DNA of 64,000 bases, from the NCBI RefSeq assembly GCF_014202415.1, contig NZ_JACHGR010000001.1:434001-498000 (forward strand), written 5' to 3'. Below, piece after piece: positions 44,804 to 55,136 of this stretch (positions within the stretch are counted from its first letter, which is position 1; every line of letters starts with the position of its first letter). A program made the translations under genes and the position numbers. The stretch is from Tolumonas osonensis (lineage in GTDB: Bacteria > Pseudomonadota > Gammaproteobacteria > Enterobacterales > Aeromonadaceae). The notes beneath the pieces were generated by a model. It was given only the letters and a program-made list of their open reading frames with translations, made no database searches and was not told the DNA's origin.

Positions 44804-46305
44804 TGCCTCAGGAGTCTACTGCAACAATGACAGAGCCCGGGCAACCGGTACGCCTGAATTTTGCCTTTGCCCGTGATCACGGTGTGTTACTGCAATGGCA
44901 GCAGACAGAACCCGTTCTGTTCTGTCGCACCGGCGTCAGTGCACAGACACTGCAGGAAATCCGGCGGCTGCTGCGGCAGCCCTTTCAGTTACGCTGGCTG
45001 AACGCCGACGATTTTGAACAGCAACTGACGGAGGACTATCAGCGTGACTCGTCAGAAGCTCGTCAGCTGATGGAGGATATCGGCAATGAAGTGGATTTCT
45101 TCACGCTGGCAGAAGAGTTGCCGGCCAATGAGGATCTGCTGGATGCGGACGATGACGCGCCGATTATCCGGTTGATCAATGCCATGCTGAGCGAGGCCAT
45201 CAAATCGGAAGCATCGGATATTCATATCGAGACGTTTGAAAAACATCTCATCATCCGTTTCCGCATCGATGGCGTGCTGCGGGAAATTCTGCGTCCGCAG
45301 CGCAAACTGGCGTCGCTGCTGGTCTCCCGTATCAAGGTCATGGCCAAACTGGATATTGCCGAAAAGCGTATACCGCAGGATGGCCGTATCGGTCTGCGCA
45401 TCGGTGGCCGCGCCGTCGACGTGCGTGTTTCCACGATGCCCTCCAACTATGGTGAACGGGTAGTATTGCGTCTGCTGGACAAAAACAACGTCCGGCTGGA
45501 GCTGAAACAACTCGGCATGACCGACAGCAACCGGGCGCATATTGCCGAACTGATCCGAAAACCGCACGGTATCATTCTGGTGACCGGTCCGACCGGTTCG
45601 GGGAAATCCACCACCCTGTATGCCGCACTGTCAGAAATTAACAGCAAAGATCGCAACATCCTGACCGTCGAAGATCCTATCGAATACGACCTGGAAGGCA
45701 TTGGCCAGACCCAGGTCAATCCGAAGGTGGATATGACATTTGCCCGCGGTTTGCGCGCAATCCTGCGTCAGGATCCGGATGTGGTGATGGTCGGGGAAAT
45801 CCGTGATCTGGAAACAGCGCACATCGCGGTACAGGCGTCATTAACCGGCCACCTGGTGCTCTCCACGCTCCATACCAACACGGCCATCGGGGCCATTACC
45901 CGCCTGCGGGACATGGGGATTGAACCATTCCTGCTCTCGACCTCCCTGCTGGCGGTGCTGGCGCAGCGTCTGGTACGAACACTGTGTCCGCTCTGCAAAC
46001 AGCCGCAATCACTGAGTGAAGAGGATCGCCATTACTATGGTATTCCGGTTGGTGTCCGTCAGCTGTACAAGGCCACGGGCTGTGACGCCTGCAACTTTAC
46101 CGGTTACAAAGGCCGGACCGGTATCTATGAACTGCTGATTGTCGATGAAAAGGTCCGGGAGGCGATTCATGCCGGTGCCGGCGAGCTGGCTATCGAACAC
46201 CTGATCCGGGAACATACTCCCAGCATCCGTGCGGATGGTATGCAGAAAGTTCTGAACGGTGAAACCACGCTCGAAGAAGTCCTGCGTGTAACACGGGAGG
46301 ATTAA
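44803..46305 (+). CDS. gspE: Type II secretion ATPase
   Basis: GspE is the cytoplasmic hexameric ATPase that drives the pseudopilus, 500 residues. Walker A is [10 protein letters not shown], the Asp and His boxes are present, Walker B is in [13 protein letters not shown], and the four-cysteine zinc domain is LCPLC ... GCDAC. An N-terminal domain (about residues 1-110) binds GspL. Confidence 0.97.
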   Translation: MPQESTATMTEPGQPVRLNFAFARDHGVLLQWQQTEPVLFCRTGVSAQTLQEIRRLLRQPFQLRWLNADDFEQQLTEDYQRDSSEARQLMEDIGNEVDFFTLAEELPANEDLLDADDDAPIIRLINAMLSEAIKSEASDIHIETFEKHLIIRFRIDGVLREILRPQRKLASLLVSRIKVMAKLDIAEKRIPQDGRIGLRIGGRAVDVRVSTMPSNYGERVVLRLLDKNNVRLELKQLGMTDSNRAHIAELIRKPHGIILVTGPTGSGKSTTLYAALSEINSKDRNILTVEDPIEYDLEGIGQTQVNPKVDMTFARGLRAILRQDPDVVMVGEIRDLETAHIAVQASLTGHLVLSTLHTNTAIGAITRLRDMGIEPFLLSTSLLAVLAQRLVRTLCPLCKQPQSLSEEDRHYYGIPVGVRQLYKATGCDACNFTGYKGRTGIYELLIVDEKVREAIHAGAGELAIEHLIREHTPSIRADGMQKVLNGETTLEEVLRVTRED

Positions 46306-46306
46306 A

Positions 46307-47527
46307 ATGGCCTCGTTTGCATATCAGGCTCTGGATGCCAAAGGGCGCAATAAAGAAGGCATGATCGAGGCCGATTCACCCCGTCAGGCCCGTCAGGCCT
46401 TGCGTGATCAGGGGCTGACGCCGGTGGCACTGACCGAGTCGGTTGAACAGGCCAGACAGCAAACGCTGAAGCGCAGCTGGTTCAGTCCCCGTATCAGTAC
46501 GGCCGAGCTGGCATTGCTGACCCGGCAACTGGCGACGCTGGTCGCCGCCGCGCTGCCCATTGAAGAGGCATTAAAGGCGGTGGCGCAGCAGACGGAAAAA
46601 GCCCGGCTGAGCACGCTGATTGCCGCCGTCCGGACCAAGGTTCTGGAAGGTCATTCTCTGGCGGATGGTATGTCCGCCTTTCCCTCCGTATTCGACCAGT
46701 TGTACCGGGCGATGGTTGCCGCCGGCGAAAAATCCGGCCATCTGGATACCGTACTGAACCGGCTGGCCGATTACACCGAACAGCGTCAGCAGATGAAGAG
46801 CAAGCTGCTGCAGGCCATGATCTACCCGGTCATCCTGACGCTGGTTGCCGTCAGCGTCGTTGCTATCCTGCTGGCGACGGTCGTCCCCAAGGTCGTGGAA
46901 CAGTTCATTCATATGAAACAGGAACTGCCCTTCAGTACCCGGTTTCTGATGGGGGCCAGTGATCTGGTGCGGGATTATGGTCTCTGGTTTATCCTGTTAC
47001 TCGCCCTGCTGCTGTTCGGCTGGCGCAGTTGGGTCATGAAACCCGCCAACCGGCGGCGCTACCATGCCATGCTGCTGCGTTTGCCGGTCATTGGCCGGGT
47101 CAGCCGGGGGCTGAATACTGCCCGTTTTGCCCGTACACTCAGCATTCTCAATTCCAGTGCGGTTCCTTTGCTGGAGGGCATGCGCATCAGCGGCGATGTG
47201 CTCAGCAACGAGGAAGCCAAAAGCCGGATCGCCGTTGCGGCAGACCGGGTCCGGGAAGGTAGCAGTTTGCGGGCGGCACTGGAGCAGACCCGGCTATTTC
47301 CACCAATGATGCTTCATATGATAGCCTCCGGTGAACGCAGCGGTGAATTGGATAACATGCTGGAACGGGCTGCCGACAATCAGGATCGCGAGTTTGAAAG
47401 TCAGGTCAATATCGCGCTGAGCATCTTTGAGCCGGCACTGGTGGTCAGTATGGCGGTCGTGGTGCTGTTTATTGTGCTGGCCATTTTGCAGCCGATCCTG
47501 CAACTGAATAACATGATTGGCAGATAA
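46307..47527 (+). CDS. gspF: Type II secretion inner membrane platform protein
   Basis: GspF is the polytopic platform protein of 406 residues. Two homologous cytoplasmic domains (residues about 70-190 and 270-390) each precede membrane helices ([16 protein letters not shown] and [13 protein letters not shown]). The start lies one base after the gspE stop. Confidence 0.97.
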   Translation: MASFAYQALDAKGRNKEGMIEADSPRQARQALRDQGLTPVALTESVEQARQQTLKRSWFSPRISTAELALLTRQLATLVAAALPIEEALKAVAQQTEKARLSTLIAAVRTKVLEGHSLADGMSAFPSVFDQLYRAMVAAGEKSGHLDTVLNRLADYTEQRQQMKSKLLQAMIYPVILTLVAVSVVAILLATVVPKVVEQFIHMKQELPFSTRFLMGASDLVRDYGLWFILLLALLLFGWRSWVMKPANRRRYHAMLLRLPVIGRVSRGLNTARFARTLSILNSSAVPLLEGMRISGDVLSNEEAKSRIAVAADRVREGSSLRAALEQTRLFPPMMLHMIASGERSGELDNMLERAADNQDREFESQVNIALSIFEPALVVSMAVVVLFIVLAILQPILQLNNMIGR

Positions 47528-47556
47528 TTTTGTTTTTATTACTCAGGGAGTCATCC

Positions 47557-47997
47557 ATGCAACGCAAACAACAACGCGGCTTTACGCTGCTGGAAATCAT
47601 GGTTGTTATCGTGATTTTGGGCATTCTGGCCAGCCTCGTCGTACCTAATCTGATGGGCAACAAAGAGCAGGCCGACCGTCAGAAAGCCGTCAGTGATATT
47701 GTGGCACTGGAGAACGCGCTGGATATGTACAAGCTGGATAACACCCGTTATCCCACCACCGATCAGGGGCTGAATGCGCTGCTGGTCAAACCGGACAGCG
47801 ATCCGGTACCGAGAAACTACAAAGATGGCGGTTATATCAAGCGTCTGCCGGCTGACCCGTGGCAAAACGAGTATCAGCTGCTTAGTCCGGGTGAACACAG
47901 CAAGATTGATGTCTTTTCTATGGGTCCGGACGGTCAGGCCGGTACCGAAGATGACATCGGCAACTGGACGCTGGATAAGCGGGATAATCAGCAGTGA
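47557..47997 (+). CDS. gspG: Major pseudopilin
   Basis: GspG is the main pseudopilus subunit of 146 residues. The leader MQRKQQRG is cleaved before FTLLEIMVVIVI; Glu5 of the mature protein is present. The C-terminal calcium loop (GPDGQAGTEDDIGNW) is recognisable. The ATG at 47557 has GGGAG 6 bases upstream; a TTG start at 47530 would add a non-family extension. Confidence 0.97.
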   Translation: MQRKQQRGFTLLEIMVVIVILGILASLVVPNLMGNKEQADRQKAVSDIVALENALDMYKLDNTRYPTTDQGLNALLVKPDSDPVPRNYKDGGYIKRLPADPWQNEYQLLSPGEHSKIDVFSMGPDGQAGTEDDIGNWTLDKRDNQQ

Positions 47998-48662
47998 TGC
48001 GTAAACGCATGCGTGGCTTCACGCTGATTGAAATCATGCTGGTGATCGTCATCATCGGTTGTGCCGCCGGCATTGTCGTCTTGTCGATCCCGGGTGGGCC
48101 CAGTCCGAAACTGGGCTATGACCTGGCAGAGGAAAGCCAGCAACTGGCAGCGACTATTCAGGTAATGAGCGAACAGGCCACACAGCAGGGACGAACGATC
48201 GGTCTGCATATTTCTGAACATGGCTACCAGTTTATGGTCCGCCAGCAAGCGGTAGCCGCCGGGGAAAGCAGCCCGGAGCAGACCACCAGCAAGGCACTGG
48301 ATGATACCCTGACTGACTGGGAGCATCAGTCATGGCAGCCTTATGACAGTGAAAAACTGCGGACTGCCGGTGAATTTGATGAAAAGATCTCACTGGCACT
48401 GACACTGGATGGCATGCAGTTGCAGGATGAAGAAAACCGTCTGGGCCGCTCCGAACCACAATGGTTTGATACCGAAAACCAACTGGAAGCCAAGACACCG
48501 CAGATATTGCTGTTACCCAGCGGTGAGATCACGCCGTTTTCACTGACGTTGCAGGACCAGGAGTCTGATCACAGGCTGTCCCGACAGATCAAGGGACAGG
48601 AAAATGGTCAGGTCACCGTATTAAGTACATCGCCAGAGGATCTCCCGGGGGGAAGTTCTTGA
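47997..48662 (+). CDS. gspH: Minor pseudopilin H
   Basis: This minor pseudopilin has 221 residues. The leader MRKRMRG precedes FTLIEIMLVIVI with the conserved Glu5. The ATG at 47997 overlaps the gspG stop by one base (TGATG); a GTG one codon earlier is possible. It is joined to gspI by a 4-base overlap. Confidence 0.93.
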   Translation: MRKRMRGFTLIEIMLVIVIIGCAAGIVVLSIPGGPSPKLGYDLAEESQQLAATIQVMSEQATQQGRTIGLHISEHGYQFMVRQQAVAAGESSPEQTTSKALDDTLTDWEHQSWQPYDSEKLRTAGEFDEKISLALTLDGMQLQDEENRLGRSEPQWFDTENQLEAKTPQILLLPSGEITPFSLTLQDQESDHRLSRQIKGQENGQVTVLSTSPEDLPGGSS

Positions 48663-49021
48663 ATTGCCGCGGCATGACTCTGCTGGAAGTGATGGTGGCG
48701 ATGGCGATATTTGCCATCGCCGGCCTGACGCTGATGAAAACCGTCACCGAGCAGGTCAGCGCTCTGGCCGTACTGGAAGAAAAAACGTTCGCCGGCTGGG
48801 TGGCCGATAACCAGCTGGTCACGATCCGGCTGACGGATAAATGGCCAAATCTGAATTGGAGCGAAGGTACAGAGGAGATGGCTGGTCACACCTACTACTG
48901 GCGCTGGCATGGCGTTGAAACTGCGGATCCGCAGTTCAGAGCCGTCGATGTGGAAGTCCGCGATGAGGAAAAAGCGGAAGATCCCCGGGCGACACTGCGC
49001 AGTTATATTGCGAAGAACTAG
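48659..49021 (+). CDS. gspI: Minor pseudopilin I
   Basis: This minor pseudopilin has 120 residues. The start is TTG at 48659, preceded by GGGGGGAAG; the peptide leader MNCRG is then five residues, cleaved before MTLLEVMVAMAIF, with Glu5. A later ATG at 48674 would drop the leader glycine needed for peptidase cleavage, so the TTG is preferred. Confidence 0.93.
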   Translation: MNCRGMTLLEVMVAMAIFAIAGLTLMKTVTEQVSALAVLEEKTFAGWVADNQLVTIRLTDKWPNLNWSEGTEEMAGHTYYWRWHGVETADPQFRAVDVEVRDEEKAEDPRATLRSYIAKN

Positions 49022-49027
49022 CCTTAT

Positions 49028-49675
49028 ATGCTGCCCCGTCCCGTTTCCAAATCATCCCAAACCGGTTTTACCTTACTGGAGGTATTGCTGGCACTGGTCA
49101 TTTTCGCCATGCTGAGCCTCAGCGCCTACGCCGTTTTACAGGGCGTCATACGTAACGATGAAGTCTCGCGTGACAAAATTACCCGTCTCTCTGAACTGCA
49201 ACGGGCATTTGCCACCCTGTCGCGGGACTTTACTCAGACCATACCTCGACCGGTCCGCATCAATGGTGAAACCAGCACCGTCCTGTTTCAGGCGGAACGT
49301 TTTCAGCTGAACAGCGATGACGGTGCCGTGATGTTTGTCCGCGCCGGCTGGCTGAACCCGGGCGGCGAACTCCGCCGTTCGGAATTGCAGCGCGTGGGTT
49401 ACCGCCTGCGCCAGCAAACGCTGGAACGTCTGACCTATCTTTATCCCGATGCCGTCACCGGCACCGAGCCGGCCGCGACACCGTTACTCAGCAAGGTCAC
49501 CGCATTCAGTCTGCGCTTTTACCGCAACGGGGAATGGCTGACACAGTGGAATACGCCAACGGAACTGCCGGCGGCGGTTGAAATCACACTCACGCTGGAG
49601 GATTACGGGACCATCCGGCGACGTTTTCTGCTGACGGGATCCGAAACTACCGCCGACAACGGGAGCAGTGAATGA
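49028..49675 (+). CDS. gspJ: Minor pseudopilin J
   Basis: This minor pseudopilin has 215 residues. The leader ends SSQTG and the mature protein begins FTLLEVLLALVIFAML. It forms the pseudopilus tip with GspI and GspK. The gap after gspI is 6 bases; it overlaps gspK by 4. Confidence 0.95.
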   Translation: MLPRPVSKSSQTGFTLLEVLLALVIFAMLSLSAYAVLQGVIRNDEVSRDKITRLSELQRAFATLSRDFTQTIPRPVRINGETSTVLFQAERFQLNSDDGAVMFVRAGWLNPGGELRRSELQRVGYRLRQQTLERLTYLYPDAVTGTEPAATPLLSKVTAFSLRFYRNGEWLTQWNTPTELPAAVEITLTLEDYGTIRRRFLLTGSETTADNGSSE

Positions 49676-50655
49676 GACAGCAACGGGGAATGGCTCTGCT
49701 GGTCGTCTTGCTGCTGCTTGCCGTGATGGTGACCATGGCCAGCAGCATGACGGAACGCTATCGGATGCAATGGCAACGCACCTACAACCAGCAGTTACAG
49801 CAACAGAATTACTGGTATTTGCTGGGTTCGGAAAACCTGATCAGCAAGATACTGATACAGGACTTCAAGGACAATCCGGAAAAAACGTCACTGAACCAAT
49901 ACTGGGCGACCGAGGGCCAGATTTTCCCGGTGGAGAGTTCAACACTGCAAGGCGTGGTCCGTGATCAGCAGGCCTGTTTTAATCTGAACGCTCTGAGCAA
50001 TAACATCACAGATGAAACCGCGATTACCGCCAGTGCCACTTATCGTGCCACTGTTTTCCAGGATCTGTTAATCAATCTGGGGGCCGAGGAATACCGCGCG
50101 CAGCAAATCACCGCAGCCGTGCAGGACTGGTTGGATACCAATACCATCGTGCGATCCCTGGGTGCGGAAGACAGCGAATACGAAGCGCAGACCCCACCCT
50201 ACCTGCCAGCAAACGGCCGGATGCTGGATGTCAGCGAATTACGCGCGGTCAGAGGCATGGATGCGACACTTTACCGCCGCTTATTGCCACAGGTCTGCGT
50301 CATTCCGGAAACAACGCTGCAGATCAATCCCAATACCTTGCGCCCGATCCACGCTCCCCTGCTGGCCGCCATGTTTCTCAATGATCTGAGCATCGATGAC
50401 GCCCACAGCATCCTGGAGCAACGACCACCGGAAGGCTGGGATAGTGTTGCCAGTTTCCTCGAATTGAATGCGCTGAGTAACACAACCAGTGCCGGCGATC
50501 AGGTACAATCGGCGCTAACCATAAAAAGCTTCTATTTTCTGGCAACCTTGCAGGCTGACACAGATAATTATCAGAGTCGTCTTATCAGTTTGTTTCAGCG
50601 ACAGAGCAATAACCAGGTGACAGTTATCCGTCGTCATTTCGGAGGATTAGAATGA
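49672..50655 (+). CDS. gspK: Minor pseudopilin K
   Basis: GspK caps the pseudopilus; it has 327 residues. Leader MRQQRG precedes MALLVVLLLLAV; position +5 is Val rather than Glu, normal for GspK. A large globular alpha domain follows (VQDWLDTNTIV, LDVSELRAVRGMD). It overlaps both neighbours by 4 bases. Confidence 0.95.
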   Translation: MRQQRGMALLVVLLLLAVMVTMASSMTERYRMQWQRTYNQQLQQQNYWYLLGSENLISKILIQDFKDNPEKTSLNQYWATEGQIFPVESSTLQGVVRDQQACFNLNALSNNITDETAITASATYRATVFQDLLINLGAEEYRAQQITAAVQDWLDTNTIVRSLGAEDSEYEAQTPPYLPANGRMLDVSELRAVRGMDATLYRRLLPQVCVIPETTLQINPNTLRPIHAPLLAAMFLNDLSIDDAHSILEQRPPEGWDSVASFLELNALSNTTSAGDQVQSALTIKSFYFLATLQADTDNYQSRLISLFQRQSNNQVTVIRRHFGGLE

Positions 50656-51839
50656 ATGAATTTCTGTTAATACGACTGGGTTCCCGTTATCAGGATCGTG
50701 TCTACTGGCTGGTATGGTCGGTCACACAGCAAGAGGTGATTTCCAGCGGACGCCTGGACAGCGCGGCACAACTGGCCGAGTTGACAGAACGGGCCGGTCA
50801 CCGCCCGGTGTATGTGCTGGTGCCGGGATGCGATGTGATCTTCCGGGAACTTACCCTGCCTGGTCGTCTGAATAGCCAGGCAATGCGGGCATTACCGTTC
50901 ATGCTGGAAGATGATATTGCCAGTGATGCCGAGCAGTTGCATATCACGGTACTGGCACAGCAGGGACAGCAGATCCAGATTGCCGCCGTCGAACAGAACC
51001 AGATGCAGCAGTGGCTGTCCTGGCTGACGGAAGCCGGGCTGGCGGCGCAGCAACTCCTGCCGGATGTACTGGCGCTGCCACAGCCGGAAGCTGAGCAATG
51101 GTCATTGCTGCAGCTGGGTGAGCAGTGGCTGGTTCGCCAGTCGGCCTGGCAGGGCAGCGTCGTGGACAGTCACTGGTTCCCTTCCTGGATCACTTGTTAT
51201 CCGCAAATTCCGGTACTGCACAGCTACACACCGCCGCCGGCAGATATTCCGGCTGAATGGCAGGTTTCTTTATGTGAGCTGCCAATGCAGTTGCTGGCAG
51301 AACAGATCCCAACGCAGCGTATAAACCTGTTGCAAGGCGCTTTCCGTAAAGTTTCTCCGTGGAAAAAACAGTGGGCACGCTGGCGTCTGCCGGCAGTGCT
51401 GGCCGGGGTTCTGCTACTGCTGTTCGTGGCGAATCAGGGCATCGAATATCTGAAATTGCGTCAGCAACAGCAGCAGTTGCAACAGCAGATGACTTCGCTG
51501 TACCGGCAGATGTTCCCGGAGGAAAAACGGGTTGTGAACCCAAGAGCACAGCTAAAACAGCATCTGGAGGACTTGCAACTGGTGCCTGTCACTGACAGTT
51601 TCCTGAGTCAGCTCGCTTTACTGGCGCCGCTACTGCAGAAAACACAGGATGTCACATTACAGCAACTGCGGTTTGAAGCGGATAAACAGGAATTCCGTTT
51701 GCAGATCAGCGCTAAAGATTTCGCTATGCTGGGTCAGTTCCGTAATCAGGTCAGTTCCGTTTTCGCAACCGAAATGACGAACATGCAGGATCAGGGTGGA
51801 CAGGCCAGCGGTACGCTGATCATAAGGAGCAAATCATGA
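50652..51839 (+). CDS. gspL: Type II secretion protein L
   Basis: GspL connects the GspE ATPase to the inner membrane platform; it has 395 residues. An actin-like cytoplasmic domain (to about residue 235) is followed by one membrane helix (PAVLAGVLLLLFVANQGI) and a periplasmic ferredoxin-like domain with a Gln-rich coiled coil. Confidence 0.94.
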   Translation: MNEFLLIRLGSRYQDRVYWLVWSVTQQEVISSGRLDSAAQLAELTERAGHRPVYVLVPGCDVIFRELTLPGRLNSQAMRALPFMLEDDIASDAEQLHITVLAQQGQQIQIAAVEQNQMQQWLSWLTEAGLAAQQLLPDVLALPQPEAEQWSLLQLGEQWLVRQSAWQGSVVDSHWFPSWITCYPQIPVLHSYTPPPADIPAEWQVSLCELPMQLLAEQIPTQRINLLQGAFRKVSPWKKQWARWRLPAVLAGVLLLLFVANQGIEYLKLRQQQQQLQQQMTSLYRQMFPEEKRVVNPRAQLKQHLEDLQLVPVTDSFLSQLALLAPLLQKTQDVTLQQLRFEADKQEFRLQISAKDFAMLGQFRNQVSSVFATEMTNMQDQGGQASGTLIIRSKS

Positions 51840-52315
51840 AACAATGGTGGCAGAATCTGACGACTCGTGAACGCCAGATCGTCCTGGCTGGCGGCCTGAT
51901 GCTGTTGCTGGTCATACTGTACCAGAATTTATGGTCTCCGCTGCAGCAGCACCTCCGGCTCCAGCGCAATCAGGTTCAGCAGTTGCAGCAGCAGTTAGGC
52001 TGGATGCAGCAGCAGGCGCCGCTGGTACGTCAGCTGAAAAGAGCACCGTCTCCTGGTGCATCCCGCACCGGCGATATCACCGGCACACTCAGTAACAGCA
52101 GTCAGGCCTATCAGATTGCGTTAAAGCGGATCCAGCCTCAGGGCGATAATGCGCTGGTTGAGATAGATATCACCGGTTTTGATCAGCTGGTAAACTGGCT
52201 GGGTATGCTAGAGCAGCAACATGGCATTACCCCGCAGCAAATTGATTTGCAGCGGACCGGCGAACCCGGAAAAATCCAGGTGAAGCGTTTGTTACTGGGA
52301 CGGAATAAAGAATAA
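51836..52315 (+). CDS. gspM: Type II secretion protein M
   Basis: GspM has 159 residues: a short cytoplasmic N-terminus (WWQNLTTRERQIVLAGG), one membrane helix (LMLLLVILYQNLW), a Gln-rich coiled segment and a ferredoxin-like periplasmic domain that pairs with GspL. It overlaps gspL by 4 bases. Confidence 0.94.
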   Translation: MKQWWQNLTTRERQIVLAGGLMLLLVILYQNLWSPLQQHLRLQRNQVQQLQQQLGWMQQQAPLVRQLKRAPSPGASRTGDITGTLSNSSQAYQIALKRIQPQGDNALVEIDITGFDQLVNWLGMLEQQHGITPQQIDLQRTGEPGKIQVKRLLLGRNKE

Positions 52316-52319
52316 TAAA

Positions 52320-53090
52320 ATGACAATAAAGAACCTGTTTTCCCGGCTCTTGCTCCCTTTGCTGTTCCTCGTGTGTTATCTGTTGTTTTTAGTGGCAACT
52401 TTTCCGGCGGCCCAGTTGCTGCCCCGCCTGCCATTGCCCGCCGGCATGCAGTTGCATGATATCAGCGGTACTATCTGGCAGGGACGTATCGGTCAGCTGA
52501 GCTGGCAAAGACGTGCATTTCATAATGTGCAATGGGAAGTGCTGTTCAGCCGTTTATGGCTGGGAATGCCGACCGTCAGACTGTCGCTGCAGGATCCGGA
52601 AACGGCCATGGCCAGCGCAACTGTGGGCTGGCGCGGGAAATGGCAGATTGACGATCTGATGCTTCAGGCGCCGCTCAGCATCCTGCAGCAGCAACTCCCC
52701 TATCCGCTGCCGGCAGAAGCGTCAGGCACATTACATCTGAATATCGACCAGCTGAGCATTCGTGATCAGCAATGCCTCGCACTGGAAGGTCTGGCTGACT
52801 GGCGACAGGCGGCTCTGCAGACTCCGGCCGGAGAACTGGCGCTGAATAATCCGCAGGCCAAGCTGAGCTGCCAGAACAATAAACTGGAGATTGCCGTGCG
52901 TCAGGATTCACCCGCCTTGCGCAGTCAGGCACAACTACAGCTCTCCTGGCAGGGACAGTATCAGATACAGGCTTCGCTGTATCCGGGAAATGAGTTTCCG
53001 CCCGGATTGCGTGCCGCACTTGATTGGCTCGGCAGGCCCGACAGCAGCGGTGCAATCCGGATCAAGAACGAAGGTCGCTGGACAAACTGA
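52320..53090 (+). CDS. gspN: Type II secretion protein N
   Basis: GspN has 256 residues, with an N-terminal membrane helix (LLLPLLFLVCYLLFLVATF) and a periplasmic domain containing DISGTIWQGRIGQLSW, the family signature. Not all type II systems carry it. It is the last gene of the operon, and convergent with tetR 15 bases later without a clear terminator. Confidence 0.92.
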   Translation: MTIKNLFSRLLLPLLFLVCYLLFLVATFPAAQLLPRLPLPAGMQLHDISGTIWQGRIGQLSWQRRAFHNVQWEVLFSRLWLGMPTVRLSLQDPETAMASATVGWRGKWQIDDLMLQAPLSILQQQLPYPLPAEASGTLHLNIDQLSIRDQQCLALEGLADWRQAALQTPAGELALNNPQAKLSCQNNKLEIAVRQDSPALRSQAQLQLSWQGQYQIQASLYPGNEFPPGLRAALDWLGRPDSSGAIRIKNEGRWTN

Positions 53091-53105
53091 AAAACCGCTG
53101 GCGCA

Positions 53106-53714
53106 TCAGAGCATCAGCACAAACTGCATCACCTGACGCATCAGCCGGGTCAGTGCCGCCTTGTCCAGATCCGGATTATGGATGCTTTTTAGCAGCAGAC
53201 CGTCAAACATGGCGGCAATCAGATCAACCTTGACCGATACATCGAACTCGGAGGTGGCGCCGCGTTGCGCCATCTCCTTTTTCAGCAGATCGTATAACCG
53301 CTGGTGACCGAATGCGTGCGACTTCTGCAGCGTCGCGGCAATCTGCGGATTCCGGGACGACTCGGCAAAGATCTCCAGCATCAGCGCCGCATTGTCACGC
53401 TGTGTGTTGGCCTCAATACCACAACTGACACTGTCAACCATTGTCTGCAGGATATTATCCGAGGTATAAAATATCTCCGTCCACTCCACCATCTCCTCAA
53501 TGTCACGTTCCACAATCGCGGTAATGATGGCTTCCTTACTACCGAAATAGTGATAGATATGGCCCGGACTCATACCGGCGGTTTTCGAGATCTGTGCCAT
53601 ACTGGCTCCATGAAAACCATGATTACGAAAACAGATTGCAGCCGCATCCAGCACCTGATTGCGGCGCTGTACGGTACGGTCGGATTCTGGCGGGGTAGCG
53701 GTCATTTCACTCAT
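53106..53714 (-). CDS. TetR-family repressor of the RND efflux operon
   Basis: This regulator has 202 residues. The N-terminal helix-turn-helix shows RRNQVLDAAAICFRNHGF, QISKTAGMSPGHIYHYFGSKEAI; the C-terminal domain is variable. It is divergent from the RND operon, the AcrR/acrAB layout. The ATG at 53714 has GGA 7 bases upstream; ATG at 53726 is an alternative. Repeated operator-like motifs lie 60-110 bases upstream. Confidence 0.9.
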   Translation of the reverse strand: MSEMTATPPESDRTVQRRNQVLDAAAICFRNHGFHGASMAQISKTAGMSPGHIYHYFGSKEAIITAIVERDIEEMVEWTEIFYTSDNILQTMVDSVSCGIEANTQRDNAALMLEIFAESSRNPQIAATLQKSHAFGHQRLYDLLKKEMAQRGATSEFDVSVKVDLIAAMFDGLLLKSIHNPDLDKAALTRLMRQVMQFVLML

Positions 53715-53776
53715 CGGACTATCCATATACTTAGGGCACAATATTTTACCTTGTCTCCCGATTGATACCGAAAAAA

Positions 53777-53820
53777 TTCTAATCTAGAATGAACGCTCGA
53801 AATAGAATGAACGTTCAATT
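53777..53820. promoter_or_regulatory. Repeated operator motifs between tetR and the RND operon
   Basis: TAGAATGAACG occurs twice as a direct repeat 18 bases apart (53785-53795 and 53803-53813). The second copy extends into the perfect palindrome TGAACGTTCA (53808-53817). An imperfect ATTCTA-ATC-TAGAAT palindrome (53777-53791) overlaps the first. They are probably TetR-family binding sites. Confidence 0.55.
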
Positions 53821-53871
53821 TTTTGCATAACTTAACGTTTCAGCGGTGAATCCGTCAAAGTTCTGTGACAT

Positions 53872-53899
53872 TTTTCAGCTCAAATTACAGATATATACT
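53872..53899 (+). promoter_or_regulatory. Candidate promoter of the RND operon
   Basis: TTTTCA (53872-53877), a 16-base spacer and TATACT (53894-53899) lie 30 bases before the adaptor start codon. The match is moderate. Confidence 0.4.
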
Positions 53900-53928
53900 C
53901 AAACGGCCATTATTAACCTGAGGTTGAC

Positions 53929-55119
53929 ATGCAGCATTACTCCACTTTGTTCCGTGCAACATCGTTTGCACTCCTGACCACAACACTGTTTCTGGCCGGT
54001 TGCAACCCATCAGCAGATCAGGCTTCGGCAGCCAAAGGAATGCAGGCGCCCGAGGTTAATGTCATTGCACTTCAGCCGCAGGAACTGACCCTGCACACCC
54101 AGTTACCCGGCCGCACCAGCGCCTACCGGGTGGCCGAGGTACGTCCGCAGGTTGGTGGTATTGTTATCAAACGACTTTTCCGTGAAGGCAGCGATGTCAA
54201 AGCGGGTCAGACACTGTATCAGATTGATCCGGCCACCTACGAAGCCAGCCTGGCCAGTGCCAAAGCGACCTGGGAACGCGCCAAAGCGTCAGAAGCCATT
54301 GCCCGGATCAAGGCTGAACGCTATCGCAGTCTGATCAAGACCAAGGGTGTCAGTCAGCAGGATTACGACGATGCCGAAGCCAGCTGGAAACAGGCAGTAG
54401 CAGATGTGTCTTCAGCCAAAGCCGCGATGGATACCGCCCGGATCAATCTGGAATATACCCAGGTGAAAGCCCCGATTTCCGGTCGTATCGGCAAATCCGG
54501 CATCACGGAAGGTGCGCTGGTGACCGCGCAGCAAACAACCGCGCTCACCACGATCCAGCAGTTGGATCCACTGTATGTCGACGTCAGCCAGTCCAGCACC
54601 GAACTGCTGAATCTGAAAAAAGCACTGGCGGAAGGTCAGCTGGAAAAAACCGGTCCGCAGGAAGCCAAGGTGAAACTGCTGCTGGATGATGGTTCTTATT
54701 ATGCGGAGAACGGCAAGCTGCAGTTCTCCGATGTCACGGTGGATGAAGGTACAGGCAGCGTCACGGTACGGGCCATCTTTGCCAACAAGGATCTGCAGTT
54801 ACTGCCGGGCATGTTTGTGCGGGCCGAACTCAGTGAAGCCACGCTGAAAGAGGCGTTATTAGCCCCTCAGCTGGCCGTCAGCCATGATCCACGCGGTAAT
54901 GCCACCGTTCTGGTGGTTAACGCACAGGATCAGGTGGAACAGAAAGCCTTTGAAACCGTGCGCAGTATTAACAATAACTGGCTGGTGAAAAATGGGTTGC
55001 AGGCCGGCGATCGCATCGTTGTGAATGGTGCCCAGAAAGTTAAAGCCGGCATGAAAGTCCAGGCGAAGATCGTCGATGCCGCTTCACTGGTAACAACCAG
55101 TCCGGCAACAAAACAATAA
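53929..55119 (+). CDS. RND efflux periplasmic adaptor lipoprotein (AcrA type)
   Basis: This adaptor has 396 residues. The signal ends in the lipobox LAGC (Cys25). The lipoyl half ([21 protein letters not shown]), a coiled-coil hairpin (about residues 100-170), [11 protein letters not shown] and the beta-barrel/membrane-proximal domains follow in the AcrA/MexA order. The ribosome site GAGG is 6 bases before the ATG. The pump gene begins 17 bases later. Confidence 0.95.
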   Translation: MQHYSTLFRATSFALLTTTLFLAGCNPSADQASAAKGMQAPEVNVIALQPQELTLHTQLPGRTSAYRVAEVRPQVGGIVIKRLFREGSDVKAGQTLYQIDPATYEASLASAKATWERAKASEAIARIKAERYRSLIKTKGVSQQDYDDAEASWKQAVADVSSAKAAMDTARINLEYTQVKAPISGRIGKSGITEGALVTAQQTTALTTIQQLDPLYVDVSQSSTELLNLKKALAEGQLEKTGPQEAKVKLLLDDGSYYAENGKLQFSDVTVDEGTGSVTVRAIFANKDLQLLPGMFVRAELSEATLKEALLAPQLAVSHDPRGNATVLVVNAQDQVEQKAFETVRSINNNWLVKNGLQAGDRIVVNGAQKVKAGMKVQAKIVDAASLVTTSPATKQ

Positions 55120-55136
55120 TTATTCGCGGAGTCGTT

